Program-made: the position numbers and the translations under genes | NCBI RefSeq assembly: GCF_000421165.1 | Contig: NZ_ATWI01000010.1 | Coordinates: 388,313-452,312 of the forward strand | DNA: 64,000 nt | Reading direction: 5' to 3' | Origin: Marinobacter daepoensis DSM 16072 | GTDB lineage: Bacteria > Pseudomonadota > Gammaproteobacteria > Pseudomonadales > Oleiphilaceae | The notes under the pieces: generated by a model | What the model saw: only the letters and a program-made list of their open reading frames with translations | Database searches by the model: none | What the model was told of the DNA's origin: nothing | In this document: one piece after another, positions 53,814 to 63,671 of the stretch | Position numbering within the stretch: position 1 is the first letter of the stretch | Layout: each line of letters starts with the position of its first letter

Positions 53814-54592
53814 AGGATGCCCCGGTCGGGTACCCGTTGGCCTTTGCCAACGGTGAGTGCATGCAGCAGGGCTCGGTGAACGTAATTCTGGGCCTGGGAA
53901 ATCGCGGCTCGCGGTGACAGGCCCATGGCCCTGCCGGCCGCAATGGCGGCGGCCAGGGTGCAGCCCGTACCATGGAATTCGTTACTGCCCACCCGTTCAA
54001 CCTCCCATTCCATGGGGGTCGGTGCGTGGTTGTATAGGGTGTTAATGATATGAATGCCTGTGCCATGCCCCCCGGTTGCCAGGATCGATTCACAACCTGT
54101 GTCCAGCAGAGTGCGAGCGGCGACTGCCGGATCATCACTGCCTCCAAGCTGCGCCAGCTCTATGCCGTTGGGGGTGATCATTTCGGCATGCGGGAAGAGT
54201 CTTTCTTTCATGGCGGTGACCAGCGCTTCATCGGCGAGGTCTCCTCCACCGGCCGCCTTGATAACCGGGTCTACGATCAGCGGGATGTCGGGCTGCCCCT
54301 GCAGGAAATCGACCAGGACCTCGACAACGGCTGCATCGCCCAGAGCGCCGGTTTTGATGGCGTGAATCGGTGTATCCTGAGCCAGACGCTGAAGTTGCTG
54401 ACGGATGAGGTCCGGATTGACGGTCTCTGCGCCATAGACATTCCGGGTGTCCTGAATCGTCAGGCAGGCCAGCACCGGGAGGGGGTGGGCACCAATCGAT
54501 GTGATGGCCTGGATGTCGGCCTGAAGGCCTGCGCCACCAGAAGGGTCTAACCCGGATAGCACCAGTACGTGGGGGCGAGTAAAGCTTTTGAT
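53801..54592 (-). CDS. thiD: Hydroxymethylpyrimidine/phosphomethylpyrimidine kinase, probable AUC start
   Basis: Phosphorylates HMP twice in thiamine synthesis. Ribokinase fold: LSGLDPSGGAGLQADI at the start, VIKAAGGGDLADEAL, and the anion-hole motif FHGTGCTLAAAIAAG with the catalytic Asp replaced by the usual Cys (GTGC). The first standard start codon in frame is a GTG at 54562 (253 residues), but it cuts the first beta strand. Ten codons upstream an ATC (54592-54590) lies exactly seven bases behind a perfect GAGGAG; a stop codon precedes. I annotate the ATC start, giving about 263 residues. GTG remains possible. Confidence 0.85.
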   Translation of the reverse strand: MKSFTRPHVLVLSGLDPSGGAGLQADIQAITSIGAHPLPVLACLTIQDTRNVYGAETVNPDLIRQQLQRLAQDTPIHAIKTGALGDAAVVEVLVDFLQGQPDIPLIVDPVIKAAGGGDLADEALVTAMKERLFPHAEMITPNGIELAQLGGSDDPAVAARTLLDTGCESILATGGHGTGIHIINTLYNHAPTPMEWEVERVGSNEFHGTGCTLAAAIAAGRAMGLSPRAAISQAQNYVHRALLHALTVGKGQRVPDRGILWER

Positions 54593-54603
54593 GGCCGGTC
54601 TCC

Positions 54604-55026
54604 TCAGAAGGGTTTAACAACAGCAAGAATCACGATAGCCAGCAAGGCGAACACCGGTAATTCATTAAACCAGCGGTAAAATACATGGCTGCGCGTGTTT
54701 TTGTCGTCCCGGAACACCTTGACCAGATGCCCGCAGTAAAAGTGGTATCCCACCAGCAGCGCTACCAGAGTGAGCTTTGCGTGCAACCAGCCCTGGCTGA
54801 AGTAGCCGGACCAGTTGTAGCTCAGTAGCCAGACTCCGAACAAGACCGTAGCAATCATGGACGGGGTGGTGATACCCCGATAGAGCTTGCGTTCCATAAT
54901 TTTGAAACGCTCCCGGCCTGCCTCGTCCTCGCAGGCGGCATGATACACGAACAGTCTGGGCAGATAGAAAATGCCGGCAAACCAGCACACCAGCGAGATA
55001 ATATGAAACGCTTTCACCCAAAGCAT
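54604..55026 (-). CDS. hemJ: Protoporphyrinogen IX oxidase HemJ family membrane protein
   Basis: 140 residues, four transmembrane helices. Matches the HemJ (UPF0093) family: LWVKAFHIISLVCWFAGIFY with the conserved His, YHAACEDE, MERKLYRGITTPSM, and WLHAKLTLVALLVGYH with its conserved His and Lys. It oxidises protoporphyrinogen IX to protoporphyrin IX in bacteria lacking HemG/HemY. Finding it close to hemL fits a haem role. It precedes thiD. Confidence 0.92.
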   Translation of the reverse strand: MLWVKAFHIISLVCWFAGIFYLPRLFVYHAACEDEAGRERFKIMERKLYRGITTPSMIATVLFGVWLLSYNWSGYFSQGWLHAKLTLVALLVGYHFYCGHLVKVFRDDKNTRSHVFYRWFNELPVFALLAIVILAVVKPF

Positions 55027-55029
55027 TCG

Positions 55030-56805
55030 TCAGCTCCGTCGGTATTGGTAGTAACTTTCAATGTCGGATTGCAGGACCACACCATAAACCCGTTGGATCA
55101 TAGGGGCCACATGGCGTTGTACGTATAGCGCTTCAGCCTGTGTGTTGTCGAATTGCTCCAGGGCCTCTTCCAGAGTGGCCTGATACTGCACGGGGGCCAC
55201 GTCCCGGCGGTTCGCCGGAATCTCCATCAGGTCGATGGATTCGGGCATGTCCGAGCCCTCTTCGGCCGCTTGTTTCTCGGTATCTTCGAGGAAGCGCGCC
55301 AGGTCGACGGCTGGCAGCAGGGCTGCCGGGCCATTGGTTCCCTCAACCAGCAGCCACTTGGGTTCGGTCTTCAGGGCTTTTCGGGTTTCATCCGGGGTTA
55401 GCTCCCGTTCTGTCCGGAGAATGTTCCTTTCCATGATTGCGCCTACCGAGACCCTCCGCAATGCCTGTATGACCGGGGAGTTCTGATAGCTCAGGCCCTG
55501 GCTCTTGAGGATGGTAAGGAACAGGGACTTCTTGCCAAACGCTTCGCTGGTTACGAGGCTGGCTGTGGTAATGATCAGCATGCCAGGCAGAATGATGTTG
55601 GGGTTTCGGGTCAGCTCCATCAGCGCCATCAGAGCTGCCAATGGCGCCTGAAGTACGGCGCCCATCATCGCGCCCATACCGAGCATGGCGTAGAAACCGA
55701 CCGATGAAGCAATATCCGGGAAAACATGAGCACCCACCAGACCCATAGCCCCGCCTAGGGTCGCACCCATAAAAACGGTGGGACCAATCACGCCGCTGGG
55801 CATGCCCAGCCCGATGGATAGCCCGGTGATGATCAGTTTGGCTCCGCCGACCCCCAGCAACAGCCAGAAACCCAGTTCACCGTGAATGGTTTCGCTCACG
55901 GTGTCGTAACCGATGCCCATGGTTTCAGGGACGACCAGAGCAAAAGGCACCATCAACAGGCCTGCAACGGCAATTCTCAGCAAAACCGGACGATGGTGGT
56001 AGCGGCCCATGCTGTCAACCAGGTGGATGAACCCGGCTGCAGCGATGCCGATGATGATGGCGATCACCAGAATCCAGGGAATTTCGAGCAGCGAGTTCAT
56101 GGTCAGGGCCGGGACACTGAAAGCCGGCTCAGATCCGTAGACTGCCTGCGTCACGATGGCGGCGCTGACTGCTGCCAGGATAATGGGGGTAAAGCCGGCA
56201 ATGGTGTATTCCATCATCACCACTTCCATCGCGAAGATGACACCAGAGATGGGGGTGTTGAATGACGCCGAAATTGCCGCCGCACATCCGCAGGCCACCA
56301 GAGTACGAATGCTGTTGTTGGGCAAACGCATCCACTGTCCCAGCAGGCTTGAGAACGCAGCCCCCAGATGAACTGCAGGACCTTCCCGGCCAGCGGACTG
56401 ACCAGTGATGACGGTGGTCACTCCGGCAATAAACTGGACCAGAGCGCTCCGGAACGAAATGTAGCCCTGATGATAATTGAGTCGTTCCATGATGTGGACG
56501 ATGCCGACTTTCCGGTCGTGGAGGGCCAGTTTATGCAGGAGCAGGCCAAGACCAAGGGCACCAGCCAGTGGCAATAGCCCACGGGTAAGCAGATCCAACT
56601 CTTCAAAGCTCTCAGAGCCATGCCCCGGGAGAAAGTGTTCCAGTGGCCACTCGATGGCCAGGCGAAACAGCAGAATAACGATACCCGTGACAATGCCTGA
56701 GAGCAGGCCTAGCACCGCCAGTTGAGGCAAGGCATCAACCCCGGAGAGTTTTCGCCGGAAAACGGGGATCAGATTCTCGGTAATCTGTTGCCAGATGCTA
56801 CGCAT
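55030..56805 (-). CDS. ClC family chloride channel/transporter with CBS domains
   Basis: 591 residues. The first 430 residues hold the ClC membrane domain with signature GREGPAVHLGAA (gating Glu) and FNTPISGVIFAMEVV (with the second, internal Glu of H+/Cl- exchangers). The third filter motif, GLGMPSGVIGPTVFMGA, is in place of GxFxP. About residues 455-590 form two CBS-like repeats. Both glutamates being present argues for an exchanger rather than a channel. Ends 3 bases before hemJ. Confidence 0.92.
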   Translation of the reverse strand: MRSIWQQITENLIPVFRRKLSGVDALPQLAVLGLLSGIVTGIVILLFRLAIEWPLEHFLPGHGSESFEELDLLTRGLLPLAGALGLGLLLHKLALHDRKVGIVHIMERLNYHQGYISFRSALVQFIAGVTTVITGQSAGREGPAVHLGAAFSSLLGQWMRLPNNSIRTLVACGCAAAISASFNTPISGVIFAMEVVMMEYTIAGFTPIILAAVSAAIVTQAVYGSEPAFSVPALTMNSLLEIPWILVIAIIIGIAAAGFIHLVDSMGRYHHRPVLLRIAVAGLLMVPFALVVPETMGIGYDTVSETIHGELGFWLLLGVGGAKLIITGLSIGLGMPSGVIGPTVFMGATLGGAMGLVGAHVFPDIASSVGFYAMLGMGAMMGAVLQAPLAALMALMELTRNPNIILPGMLIITTASLVTSEAFGKKSLFLTILKSQGLSYQNSPVIQALRRVSVGAIMERNILRTERELTPDETRKALKTEPKWLLVEGTNGPAALLPAVDLARFLEDTEKQAAEEGSDMPESIDLMEIPANRRDVAPVQYQATLEEALEQFDNTQAEALYVQRHVAPMIQRVYGVVLQSDIESYYQYRRS

Positions 56806-56959
56806 TGACGAGGTGTTCCGGTTGAAGTGTCAGGATCATTTGAAGATTTGTTTGAACATTGTAACGGTGGGCCCGCAGGCTGCAATAAGTCCTTGGTTTA
56901 TCATGTTAGACTACGAATCCTGAGTTCCCAATTCTGCACAGATCGCGTTGGAGAGAAGA

Positions 56960-57997
56960 GTGATTAAAGTAGGCATCGTCGGTGGTACCGGATATACGGG
57001 CGTAGAGCTGCTGAGAATCCTGGCGGTACACCCGGAAGCAGAGGTCGTCTGTATTACCTCACGGTCTGAGGCGGGTATGCCCGTGGCTGATATGTATCCG
57101 AACCTGCGAGGCCATGTTGATCTGGCCTTTTCCGAGCCGGATGCCAGTGTGCTGGCAGGCTGTGATCTGGTGTTTTTTGCAACACCTCATGGTGTGGCCA
57201 TGCGCATGGTGCCGGAACTGATGGCCGCTGGTGTACGCGTTGTAGATCTGTCCGCCGATTTTCGCCTCAAGGATCTGGACACCTGGGCGGATTGGTATGG
57301 AATGGCTCACGAAAGTGCAGAGTGGGCTGGAAAAGCCGTCTACGGGTTACCCGAGGTGGCCCGGGCCGCCATTCGGGATGCTCAGCTGGTTGCGAACCCA
57401 GGTTGTTATCCTACGGCGGTACAGTTGGGTTTCCTGCCACTGCTGGAGCAGGGCCTTGTGAATCCTGCCCGATTGATTGCCGATGCCAAATCCGGCGCGA
57501 GTGGCGCAGGGCGTCAGGGGAAAATCGGCATGCTCCACGGCGAAATCGGGGAGAGCTTCAAAGCTTACGGGGCTTCCGGCCACAGGCACTTACCCGAAAT
57601 CCGACAGGGCCTCAGTGCCGCGGCGGGTAAGGGGGTGGGAGTGACGTTTGTGCCCCACCTTGTTCCCATGATTCGCGGCATTGAGGCCACCTTGTATGCG
57701 GAACTGGTGGATGTTGCCGATTTCGACCGGCTGCAGTCACTTTATGAAGCCCGTTATGAGAACGAGCCGTTTGTGGATGTCATGCCGTTTGGCAGCCACC
57801 CTGAAACCCGAAGTGTTCGTGGTGCGAATCACTGCCGGATGGCGCTGCACCGGCAGGAAAACAGCAATATCGTCATTGTGTCTTCGGTCATTGATAACCT
57901 GGTAAAAGGTGCCGCCGGTCAGGCTGTTCAGAACATGAATATTATGTTTGGGCTGGATGAACGTTTGGGGCTGAGCGCTCCGGCCCTGTTGCCATAA
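56960..57997 (+). CDS. argC: N-acetyl-gamma-glutamyl-phosphate reductase
   Basis: 345 residues from a GTG at 56960 (GGAG six bases upstream; the frame is open to a TTG at 56948). It reduces N-acetylglutamyl phosphate in arginine synthesis. Rossmann motif [15 protein letters not shown], catalytic Cys in [15 protein letters not shown] (about residue 150), and HRHLPEI with the His. Divergent from the ClC gene; the next gene starts 9 bases after the stop. Confidence 0.96.
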   Translation: MIKVGIVGGTGYTGVELLRILAVHPEAEVVCITSRSEAGMPVADMYPNLRGHVDLAFSEPDASVLAGCDLVFFATPHGVAMRMVPELMAAGVRVVDLSADFRLKDLDTWADWYGMAHESAEWAGKAVYGLPEVARAAIRDAQLVANPGCYPTAVQLGFLPLLEQGLVNPARLIADAKSGASGAGRQGKIGMLHGEIGESFKAYGASGHRHLPEIRQGLSAAAGKGVGVTFVPHLVPMIRGIEATLYAELVDVADFDRLQSLYEARYENEPFVDVMPFGSHPETRSVRGANHCRMALHRQENSNIVIVSSVIDNLVKGAAGQAVQNMNIMFGLDERLGLSAPALLP

Positions 57998-58006
57998 GGA
58001 CCGGTT

Positions 58007-58747
58007 GTGAGCGACTCCCGCAAGCCCGCAGATGAATACGTTGTGATCCGGCACCGGCCAGGCTATCGCTTGCGCCGGAGCCTGATTTTGCTGGGGTTTA
58101 CGGTCGTTGCCGCCGTGGCTGGGTATGCGGCGGGCCTGGCTCAGGGTGGTTTTCGTTTCAGTTCGGCAGAGGCCTCGGCTGAGCACTTACTGGACCAGGT
58201 GGAAACACTTCAGGAGCAATATCGTGAGGCTCGTCAGAGCCTGATCAACCTGGAGCGTGGGCGAGCCATAGACGAGCAGGCTCTGCGTGAAGCCAGGAAC
58301 ACGATGGTTGGCCTGGAAACCCGGATTTCAGAGCTTGAAGCCGATCTGACCTTCTACCGGAATATCATGGCCCCCTCCGAGACCAGCAAAGGGCTTCAGG
58401 TTGACAGTTTTACCGTCACGCCGGCCCGTTCCGACGGCACCTACGACTTCAAAATGGTGCTGACTCAGGTCGGTAATAATAAAAGCTATATCTCGGGCCT
58501 GGTGGCCGTCAACGTCATCGGCACTCAGGAGGGCGAGAAAGAAGTGATTGCGCTCCGGGATCTGTCCGATGAAATCGATGACCTGGGAGTGAAATTCCGC
58601 TTCCGCTATTTTCAGGATATTGAAGGTACTCTGCGCCTTCCTGATGGCTTTGCCCCATATGAAATCCAGGTGGTGGCTCAGGCTGAAGGGCGCAAAGCGT
58701 CGCAGTCTGAGCGAACATTTGATTGGAAAGACCTAACGGAGAACTGA
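58007..58747 (+). CDS. DUF6776-type single-pass membrane protein with coiled coil
   Basis: 246 residues, GTG start. A short cytoplasmic N-terminus, one transmembrane helix (about residues 27-46, LILLGFTVVAAVAGYAAGL), a coiled coil (about 62-115; LLDQVETLQEQYREARQSLINL) and a C-terminal beta domain (about 130-240). The same gene lies before bactofilin in relatives, and I know the family by its DUF number only. With bactofilin one base downstream it may be a membrane partner of that filament (inference). Confidence 0.75.
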   Translation: MSDSRKPADEYVVIRHRPGYRLRRSLILLGFTVVAAVAGYAAGLAQGGFRFSSAEASAEHLLDQVETLQEQYREARQSLINLERGRAIDEQALREARNTMVGLETRISELEADLTFYRNIMAPSETSKGLQVDSFTVTPARSDGTYDFKMVLTQVGNNKSYISGLVAVNVIGTQEGEKEVIALRDLSDEIDDLGVKFRFRYFQDIEGTLRLPDGFAPYEIQVVAQAEGRKASQSERTFDWKDLTEN

Positions 58748-58748
58748 C

Positions 58749-59195
58749 ATGCTTGGCAAGAAAAAGCAGAAACCCCGCCGCGCCCCGGGCCACTTTGATA
58801 CGTTGATTTCTGGTAAAACCACGATTGAGGGCGACGTTCACTTCTCCGGCGGTCTTCACGTGGATGGAACCATAAAGGGGCGGGTGGTTGCTGAAGACAG
58901 CTCCGAAGCCGTCGTGCGACTGTCGGAAGTAGGAGAGATTGTGGGGGATGTGATTGCGCCCCACATCATTGTTAACGGTAAAGTGAAGGGAGACGTTCAT
59001 GCCTCCACACATCTTGAGTTGGCGGAAAAAGCCGTTGTAACCGGAAATGTCTATTATCGTTTGATCGAAATGGCCATAGGGGCTTCGGTAAACGGTAACC
59101 TGGTGCGTAAAGATGAAAACAGCGGGTTGCTGACTCACGAGGACAGACTGGCAGAGCCTGTTATTGCCGGCGATGATGAGGAGAAGTCCGAATAG
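58749..59195 (+). CDS. Bactofilin (polymer-forming cytoskeletal protein)
   Basis: 148 residues. The central domain (about residues 18-115) has the bactofilin beta-helix rhythm: [71 protein letters not shown]. Bactofilins polymerise without nucleotide and act in cell shape or in placing envelope enzymes, often with M23 peptidases; an M23 gene is 1.5 kb downstream on the other strand. Basic N-terminal tail ([10 protein letters not shown]). Confidence 0.92.
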   Translation: MLGKKKQKPRRAPGHFDTLISGKTTIEGDVHFSGGLHVDGTIKGRVVAEDSSEAVVRLSEVGEIVGDVIAPHIIVNGKVKGDVHASTHLELAEKAVVTGNVYYRLIEMAIGASVNGNLVRKDENSGLLTHEDRLAEPVIAGDDEEKSE

Positions 59196-59257
59196 TTGAT
59201 TGTTTTAGTCAGGAATACCATAATTTCCCGACAGTAGCATCACGCCGGAGGCAGACT

Positions 59258-59611
59258 TTGAGTGTAGTTCAGCATCAGATGGCCGCGCCGTTGTTTTTCA
59301 CTGACAACGCCGTCGCCAAGGTACGCGAATTGATTGAGGAAGAAGAGAATCCTGATCTGAAACTGCGTGTCTTCGTCACAGGGGGCGGCTGTTCCGGCTT
59401 TCAGTACGGCTTCTCTTTTGATGAAAGTCAGGAAGAGGACGACACCGTCATTGAGCGTGACGGCGTCAAGTTGTTGGTGGATTCCATGAGTTACCAGTAC
59501 CTTGTGGGGGCGACCATCGACTATCAGGAAGGGCTGCAGGGTTCCCAGTTTGTCGTTCAGAATCCGAACGCGAGTTCCACCTGTGGCTGTGGCAGTTCGT
59601 TCTCAATCTGA
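59258..59611 (+). CDS. erpA: Iron-sulfur cluster insertion protein ErpA
   Basis: 117 residues. A-type Fe-S carrier that delivers clusters to apoproteins, including those of isoprenoid synthesis. The three conserved Cys are in [11 protein letters not shown] and the C-terminal [11 protein letters not shown]. Starts with TTG, behind GGAGGC seven bases upstream. Monocistronic position between bactofilin and the convergent anmK. Confidence 0.95.
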   Translation: MSVVQHQMAAPLFFTDNAVAKVRELIEEEENPDLKLRVFVTGGGCSGFQYGFSFDESQEEDDTVIERDGVKLLVDSMSYQYLVGATIDYQEGLQGSQFVVQNPNASSTCGCGSSFSI

Positions 59612-59612
59612 G

Positions 59613-60713
59613 TCAGGGCAGGTAAACCGCGCCCAGAATCCTCTCGCCCGAAGCTCCTGTGACTTCGGGCACGTTACCTGGTAAGCGAAGGATCGCTTGC
59701 CGGGCCAGCCAGGCAAACGCGACAGGCTCTACCCATTGTGGGTGCAACCCAAGATCCGCAGTGGTGTGAAAGGCAACTGAGCCCAACCCCAATCTCAGTT
59801 CGTTCATCAAAAGATGGTTAAACGTGCCGCCGCCACAGGCATAAACCGCCATCTCGGCACTTTCCTGCGGCAATTGCTGAAGAATGGTGGTGACCGTCAG
59901 TTGCAGTAATGTCCGCTGAACGTCTTCGGTGGGCAATCCCTCGAAGCGTTTCAGGTGGGTGTGGATCCAGTCGATGTTAAAGCGTTCTTTGCCGGTGCTT
60001 TTGGGGGCTGGCTTACTGAAGTAGGCGTCCGACAGCATGCTGGCAAGAAGTTCCGGGCAGGTTGCGCCTTCGCGCGCGAGATGCCCGTCTTCATCGTAGT
60101 GGCGTCCCGTCTGATCCAGACACCAGGCATCCAGAAGGGCGTTGGCTGGGCCAGTATCGAAGCCAATGATGGGCTTTCTGGAGGCTGCCGGCAGCCAGGT
60201 GATATTGGCAATGCCACCCAGATTCAGAATGCATCGGTCTTGTTCTTGGGAGGCGAAGAGCCAGCGATGGAACGCTGGCACCAGGGGGGCACCCTGGCCT
60301 CCCGCGGCGATATCCCGGCTGCGAAAATCGGAAACAGCAGCAATGCCCAGACGTTCTGCCAGCCACGCGGCGTTGCCAATCTGGGTTGAAAACGGGGCGT
60401 TGCCCGAGGGTTGGTGGCGGATCGTCTGACCATGACTGCCAACGGCGCGAATCTGCCTTGGGTCAATCCCAGACTGATCTATCAGTGCGGCACCAGCTTC
60501 CGCAAAGTGCTGGCCAACCAGTGAGTCCAGCTCTCCGAGTTCATCCGGATTTGCTTGATTCCGCGTTGCCAGTATTAGTCGCTGGCGAAGCTGATCAGGG
60601 TATGGCAGCGATGCGGTATGGTGAACCTGCAGGCTTTTGTGGTCAAAGGACACCAGGGCCGCATCGACAGCGTCCATGCTGGTGCCCGACATCAGGCCTA
60701 ACCATAAATCCAT
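59613..60713 (-). CDS. anmK: Anhydro-N-acetylmuramic acid kinase
   Basis: 366 residues. It phosphorylates and opens anhMurNAc from peptidoglycan recycling to MurNAc-6-phosphate. Actin-like ATPase fold: GLMSGTSMDAVDAALV at the start, AVGSHGQTIRHQP, FDTGPANALLD and VYACGGGTFNHLLMNEL. Start lies 2 bases after the M23 peptidase stop, so both are one transcript linking wall cleavage and recycling. Confidence 0.95.
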   Translation of the reverse strand: MDLWLGLMSGTSMDAVDAALVSFDHKSLQVHHTASLPYPDQLRQRLILATRNQANPDELGELDSLVGQHFAEAGAALIDQSGIDPRQIRAVGSHGQTIRHQPSGNAPFSTQIGNAAWLAERLGIAAVSDFRSRDIAAGGQGAPLVPAFHRWLFASQEQDRCILNLGGIANITWLPAASRKPIIGFDTGPANALLDAWCLDQTGRHYDEDGHLAREGATCPELLASMLSDAYFSKPAPKSTGKERFNIDWIHTHLKRFEGLPTEDVQRTLLQLTVTTILQQLPQESAEMAVYACGGGTFNHLLMNELRLGLGSVAFHTTADLGLHPQWVEPVAFAWLARQAILRLPGNVPEVTGASGERILGAVYLP

Positions 60714-60715
60714 GA

Positions 60716-62101
60716 TCAGTTGTCCGGTGCCAGCGCAAGCTGCTGGCCGCTTTCGCGGAACCCGTTGAATTGGGCAAGGCGTTGCTCGGTGTGTTTCTTG
60801 AACCGGGCCATTTCTGTGCCGGAAATGGGCTTGGCATCCGGCAGCTTCACAGTTCGGGAGTTCCTTGGTGAGCCGTTTATTCGGAATTCATAGTGCAGGT
60901 GGGGGCCGGTCACCATGCCTGAGGAACCCACGTACCCGATGGTTTCTCCTTGTTTCACCCGTGTGCCGTTCTTGATGCCTTTGCCGAGGCGGCTCATGTG
61001 CGCGTACAGGGTTGTAATGTTGTCGCCATGTTGAAGCACTACGGTTCTGCCATAGCCTCCTTTCCAGCCCGCGAATTTTACGCGCCCGCTACCGGCGGCT
61101 TTGATCGGAGTTCCCGGGGGCGCGGCGTAATCTGTGCCTTCGTGGGGGCGGACGACATCCAGGACCGGATGACGGCGTTGAAGGTTAAAAGCTGAAGACA
61201 CCCGGGCGTTAATGGGCACTCTCAGGAAAGCTTTGCGCATGCTTTTGCCATCTGGAGCGTAATAGTCGCTTTCACCGTTGGAGTCGGTATAGAGGAGGGC
61301 AACATTATCTTCACCACGATTGATAAAGCGGGCAGAGAGAATGCGGCCGGTATCGAACTTTTCGCCGTCAATATACAGCTCCTCGTAGACCACTTCGAAG
61401 CTGTCGCCTTTTCTGACATCGTAGACGAAATCGATATCCCAGCCGAAGATTCCGGCCAGCTCCATGGTCAGGCGGTCATTCAGTCCGGCATCGCGGGCGG
61501 AAAGATAAAGCGATCCATCAATGACGCCGGCGGCAAAGGCAGGCCTTGCCTCTGGCTCGCGAATTGCCGTCTCTCCATGAAAGCCATCATCGGTTCTGGT
61601 GATTTTCAGGGATTCGAGAAGGCTGCGTTTCAGCTCAATCCCCATCAGTTCGCCTTCGTCGTTAACGCCAAAGCGAATGTCTTCGCCGGCATAGAGCCGT
61701 TGAAGTTTATCGGCCTCACCTTCTCCGTTAATCACAGAAAGCATAAGGCCATCGTTGAAGCCGGCTTTGCGGAACAGGGTAGACAGCGTGTCGCCAGAGC
61801 GGATGGTGATCTCTTGCCATTGGATGGCCGCTTCCTGTGATGCATCGGCCTGGGCTGGTGCTGTCGCTCCCGGTACTTCCGGGATGACTTCTGTCGGGGA
61901 GGTGGCCGTGGTTGACGGAAGGGCCGGCTCTTGCGAGGCGGAGCCGGACACCAGGCCTTGGTCCAGATCGACGGTGTAGCTCATTCTTTTGGCTTCAACG
62001 TCTGCGCTGGGGCTCATCAGCGCCGCCGCTGAAACAATCACGGTTGCGGCGGCTGCGAGGGTAATGTGGGTTTTGGGGAATGTTTTCAGCACGAAGCTCA
62101 C
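60716..62101 (-). CDS. M23 family peptidoglycan endopeptidase (MepM-like)
   Basis: 461 residues. An N-terminal signal/transmembrane segment (about residues 13-30), a low-complexity linker, an OapA/LysM-like domain (about 90-150, EITIRSGDTLSTLFRKAGF), a second domain and the LytM zinc peptidase (about 310-420). The peptidase keeps its metal ligands: HEGTDYAAP (His, Asp) and HLHYEFR (His), with YAHMSRL between. It should cut meso-DAP cross-links to allow wall growth. Coupled to anmK. Length and layout match E. coli MepM (YebA). Confidence 0.92.
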   Translation of the reverse strand: MSFVLKTFPKTHITLAAAATVIVSAAALMSPSADVEAKRMSYTVDLDQGLVSGSASQEPALPSTTATSPTEVIPEVPGATAPAQADASQEAAIQWQEITIRSGDTLSTLFRKAGFNDGLMLSVINGEGEADKLQRLYAGEDIRFGVNDEGELMGIELKRSLLESLKITRTDDGFHGETAIREPEARPAFAAGVIDGSLYLSARDAGLNDRLTMELAGIFGWDIDFVYDVRKGDSFEVVYEELYIDGEKFDTGRILSARFINRGEDNVALLYTDSNGESDYYAPDGKSMRKAFLRVPINARVSSAFNLQRRHPVLDVVRPHEGTDYAAPPGTPIKAAGSGRVKFAGWKGGYGRTVVLQHGDNITTLYAHMSRLGKGIKNGTRVKQGETIGYVGSSGMVTGPHLHYEFRINGSPRNSRTVKLPDAKPISGTEMARFKKHTEQRLAQFNGFRESGQQLALAPDN

Positions 62102-62251
62102 CCGTTTTGATCGGTAATCCAGTATTTTGTGCCGGCTTATTAAAGCGCCAGGTCAAGTATAGACCTTCAGATTACCGTATATGACGGGATTGCGACAGTG
62201 CCGAACATTACAGTGCCAGGGGTTGGCTGATCGTACAAACAGTGTTGCCGC

Positions 62252-62260
62252 TGGTATAAT
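62252..62260 (+). promoter_or_regulatory. Extended -10 promoter candidate ahead of tyrS
   Basis: TGGTATAAT: a consensus -10 with the TGn extension, which can compensate for the poor -35 here. It lies about 137 bases before the tyrS start; the rest of the 295-base gap between the M23 gene and tyrS shows no other feature. Confidence 0.5.
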
Positions 62261-62396
62261 CCCGGTTTTTTTGGGGCTCTGATTGGTCGAATTCTGAGCA
62301 GCTCCACTTTATCAGGGGCGTCGGTAACTCACAGCTTTCTTTATGTAGGGCTCTGTAACCGGCGCTTGCTTTATTGTCACAAACGGTGAGGGGTTC

Positions 62397-63599
62397 ATGG
62401 CATCAATTGATGAAGCGTTGGCGATTATCAAGCGGGGGATTGATGAGCTAATCCCCGAGGAAGATCTGGTCGAAAAGCTGAAAGAGGGGCGGCCGCTGAG
62501 AGTGAAGGCGGGTTTTGATCCTACGGCGCCGGATCTGCATCTCGGGCATACGGTACTTATTAATAAGCTTCGGCAGTTCCAGGACCTCGGGCACGAAGTG
62601 ATTTTTCTGATAGGGGATTTCACCGGTATGATCGGAGATCCCTCTGGTAAGAGTGCTACCCGGCCGCCGCTTACGAATGAGCAAGTTCTCGCGAACGCGC
62701 TTACCTATAAAGAGCAGGTGTTCAAGATTCTGGATCCTGATAAAACCCGTGTTGTCTTCAACTCGGAGTGGATGAACAGTATGACCGCCGCAGATATGAT
62801 TCGTCTCGCAGGGCAATACACCGTTGCCCGAATGCTGGAAAGGGACGACTTCACCAAGCGTTATCGGTCGGAGCAGTCGATCGCCATCCATGAATTTCTT
62901 TATCCTTTGATTCAGGGCTACGATTCTGTGGCGTTGGAGGCGGACGTTGAGTTGGGTGGTACCGATCAGAAGTTCAATTTGCTGATGGGGCGGATTCTGC
63001 AGAAGCATTATGGACAGAAGCCGCAGGCGATTCTGACGGTGCCCATCCTGGAAGGCCTTGATGGTGTTCAGAAGATGTCCAAGTCTTTGGGGAACTATGT
63101 CGGGGTCAGCGATGCGCCTGGCGAAATGTATACCAAGTTGTTGTCTATGCCTGATGAATTGCTCTGGAGATACTTCGAGTTGCTGAGCTTCCGGCCGATG
63201 GCTGAGATCGAGCAGTTCAAGGCCTCTGTTGCTGCAGGTGAAAATCCCCAGGACTATAAGAAGCTGCTTGCTGAAGAGTTGATTACTCGTTTTCATGATG
63301 AGGAGGCTGCCAGCACGGCTCACCGCTCGGCTGGTAATCGCGTGGCGCTGGGAGAGATTCCTGATAATGTGCCAGTGGTGGAAGTTTCTCTGGAAGGCCA
63401 GTCGGAAATCCCTATGCCGGCAGTCCTTCGTCTGGCAGGGTTGGTGAAGAATGGGGCAGCTGCGCGGGATGTGCTGGGTCGTGGTGCGGTCTATGTAGAT
63501 GGCCAGCAGTTTGATGGCGAGCGTCTGTTTGTAGAAGGTGATGAGTGCGTCATTCAGGCAGGTAAAAAGAAGATCGCCAAAGTGGTGGTCGTCGCCTGA
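62397..63599 (+). CDS. tyrS: Tyrosyl-tRNA synthetase
   Basis: 400 residues. Charges tRNA-Tyr. Class I motifs: HLGH ([14 protein letters not shown], residues 42-55, with the KAGFDPTAP lead-in) and KMSKS ([15 protein letters not shown], about 223-237). The C-terminal S4-type RNA-binding domain (about 340-400) has [21 protein letters not shown]. This is the shorter TyrZ-like type rather than the E. coli TyrS type (424 residues). GAGGGG ribosome site before the ATG. It precedes an rRNA operon, as in many relatives. Confidence 0.96.
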   Translation: MASIDEALAIIKRGIDELIPEEDLVEKLKEGRPLRVKAGFDPTAPDLHLGHTVLINKLRQFQDLGHEVIFLIGDFTGMIGDPSGKSATRPPLTNEQVLANALTYKEQVFKILDPDKTRVVFNSEWMNSMTAADMIRLAGQYTVARMLERDDFTKRYRSEQSIAIHEFLYPLIQGYDSVALEADVELGGTDQKFNLLMGRILQKHYGQKPQAILTVPILEGLDGVQKMSKSLGNYVGVSDAPGEMYTKLLSMPDELLWRYFELLSFRPMAEIEQFKASVAAGENPQDYKKLLAEELITRFHDEEAASTAHRSAGNRVALGEIPDNVPVVEVSLEGQSEIPMPAVLRLAGLVKNGAAARDVLGRGAVYVDGQQFDGERLFVEGDECVIQAGKKKIAKVVVVA

Positions 63600-63612
63600 G
63601 GCGAGGAAGTCA

Positions 63613-63643
63613 CGGCCAATTTGAAAAAAGTTCAAATTGGCCG
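63613..63643. terminator. 13-bp perfect inverted repeat after tyrS, abutting rRNA promoter P1
   Basis: CGGCCAATTTGAA and its complement around a 5-base loop, 14 bases past the tyrS stop. There is no T tract: the -35 box TTGACA of P1 follows at the next base. It may terminate tyrS, shield the rRNA promoters or bind a regulator. Confidence 0.55.
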
Positions 63644-63671
63644 TTGACAGATTTCCTGAGGGCTGTAGAAT
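63644..63671 (+). promoter_or_regulatory. rRNA operon promoter P1
   Basis: TTGACA (63644-63649), 16-base spacer, TAGAAT (63666-63671), followed by a GC-rich discriminator (GCGCACC), which is typical of ppGpp/DksA-controlled stable-RNA promoters. Confidence 0.85.

Noticed and set aside
53100..54620. TPP riboswitch for thiE/thiD
   Set aside because: The genes lie in a packed minus-strand series with no leader long enough, and no THI-box pattern (CTGAGA) with proper pairing was found.
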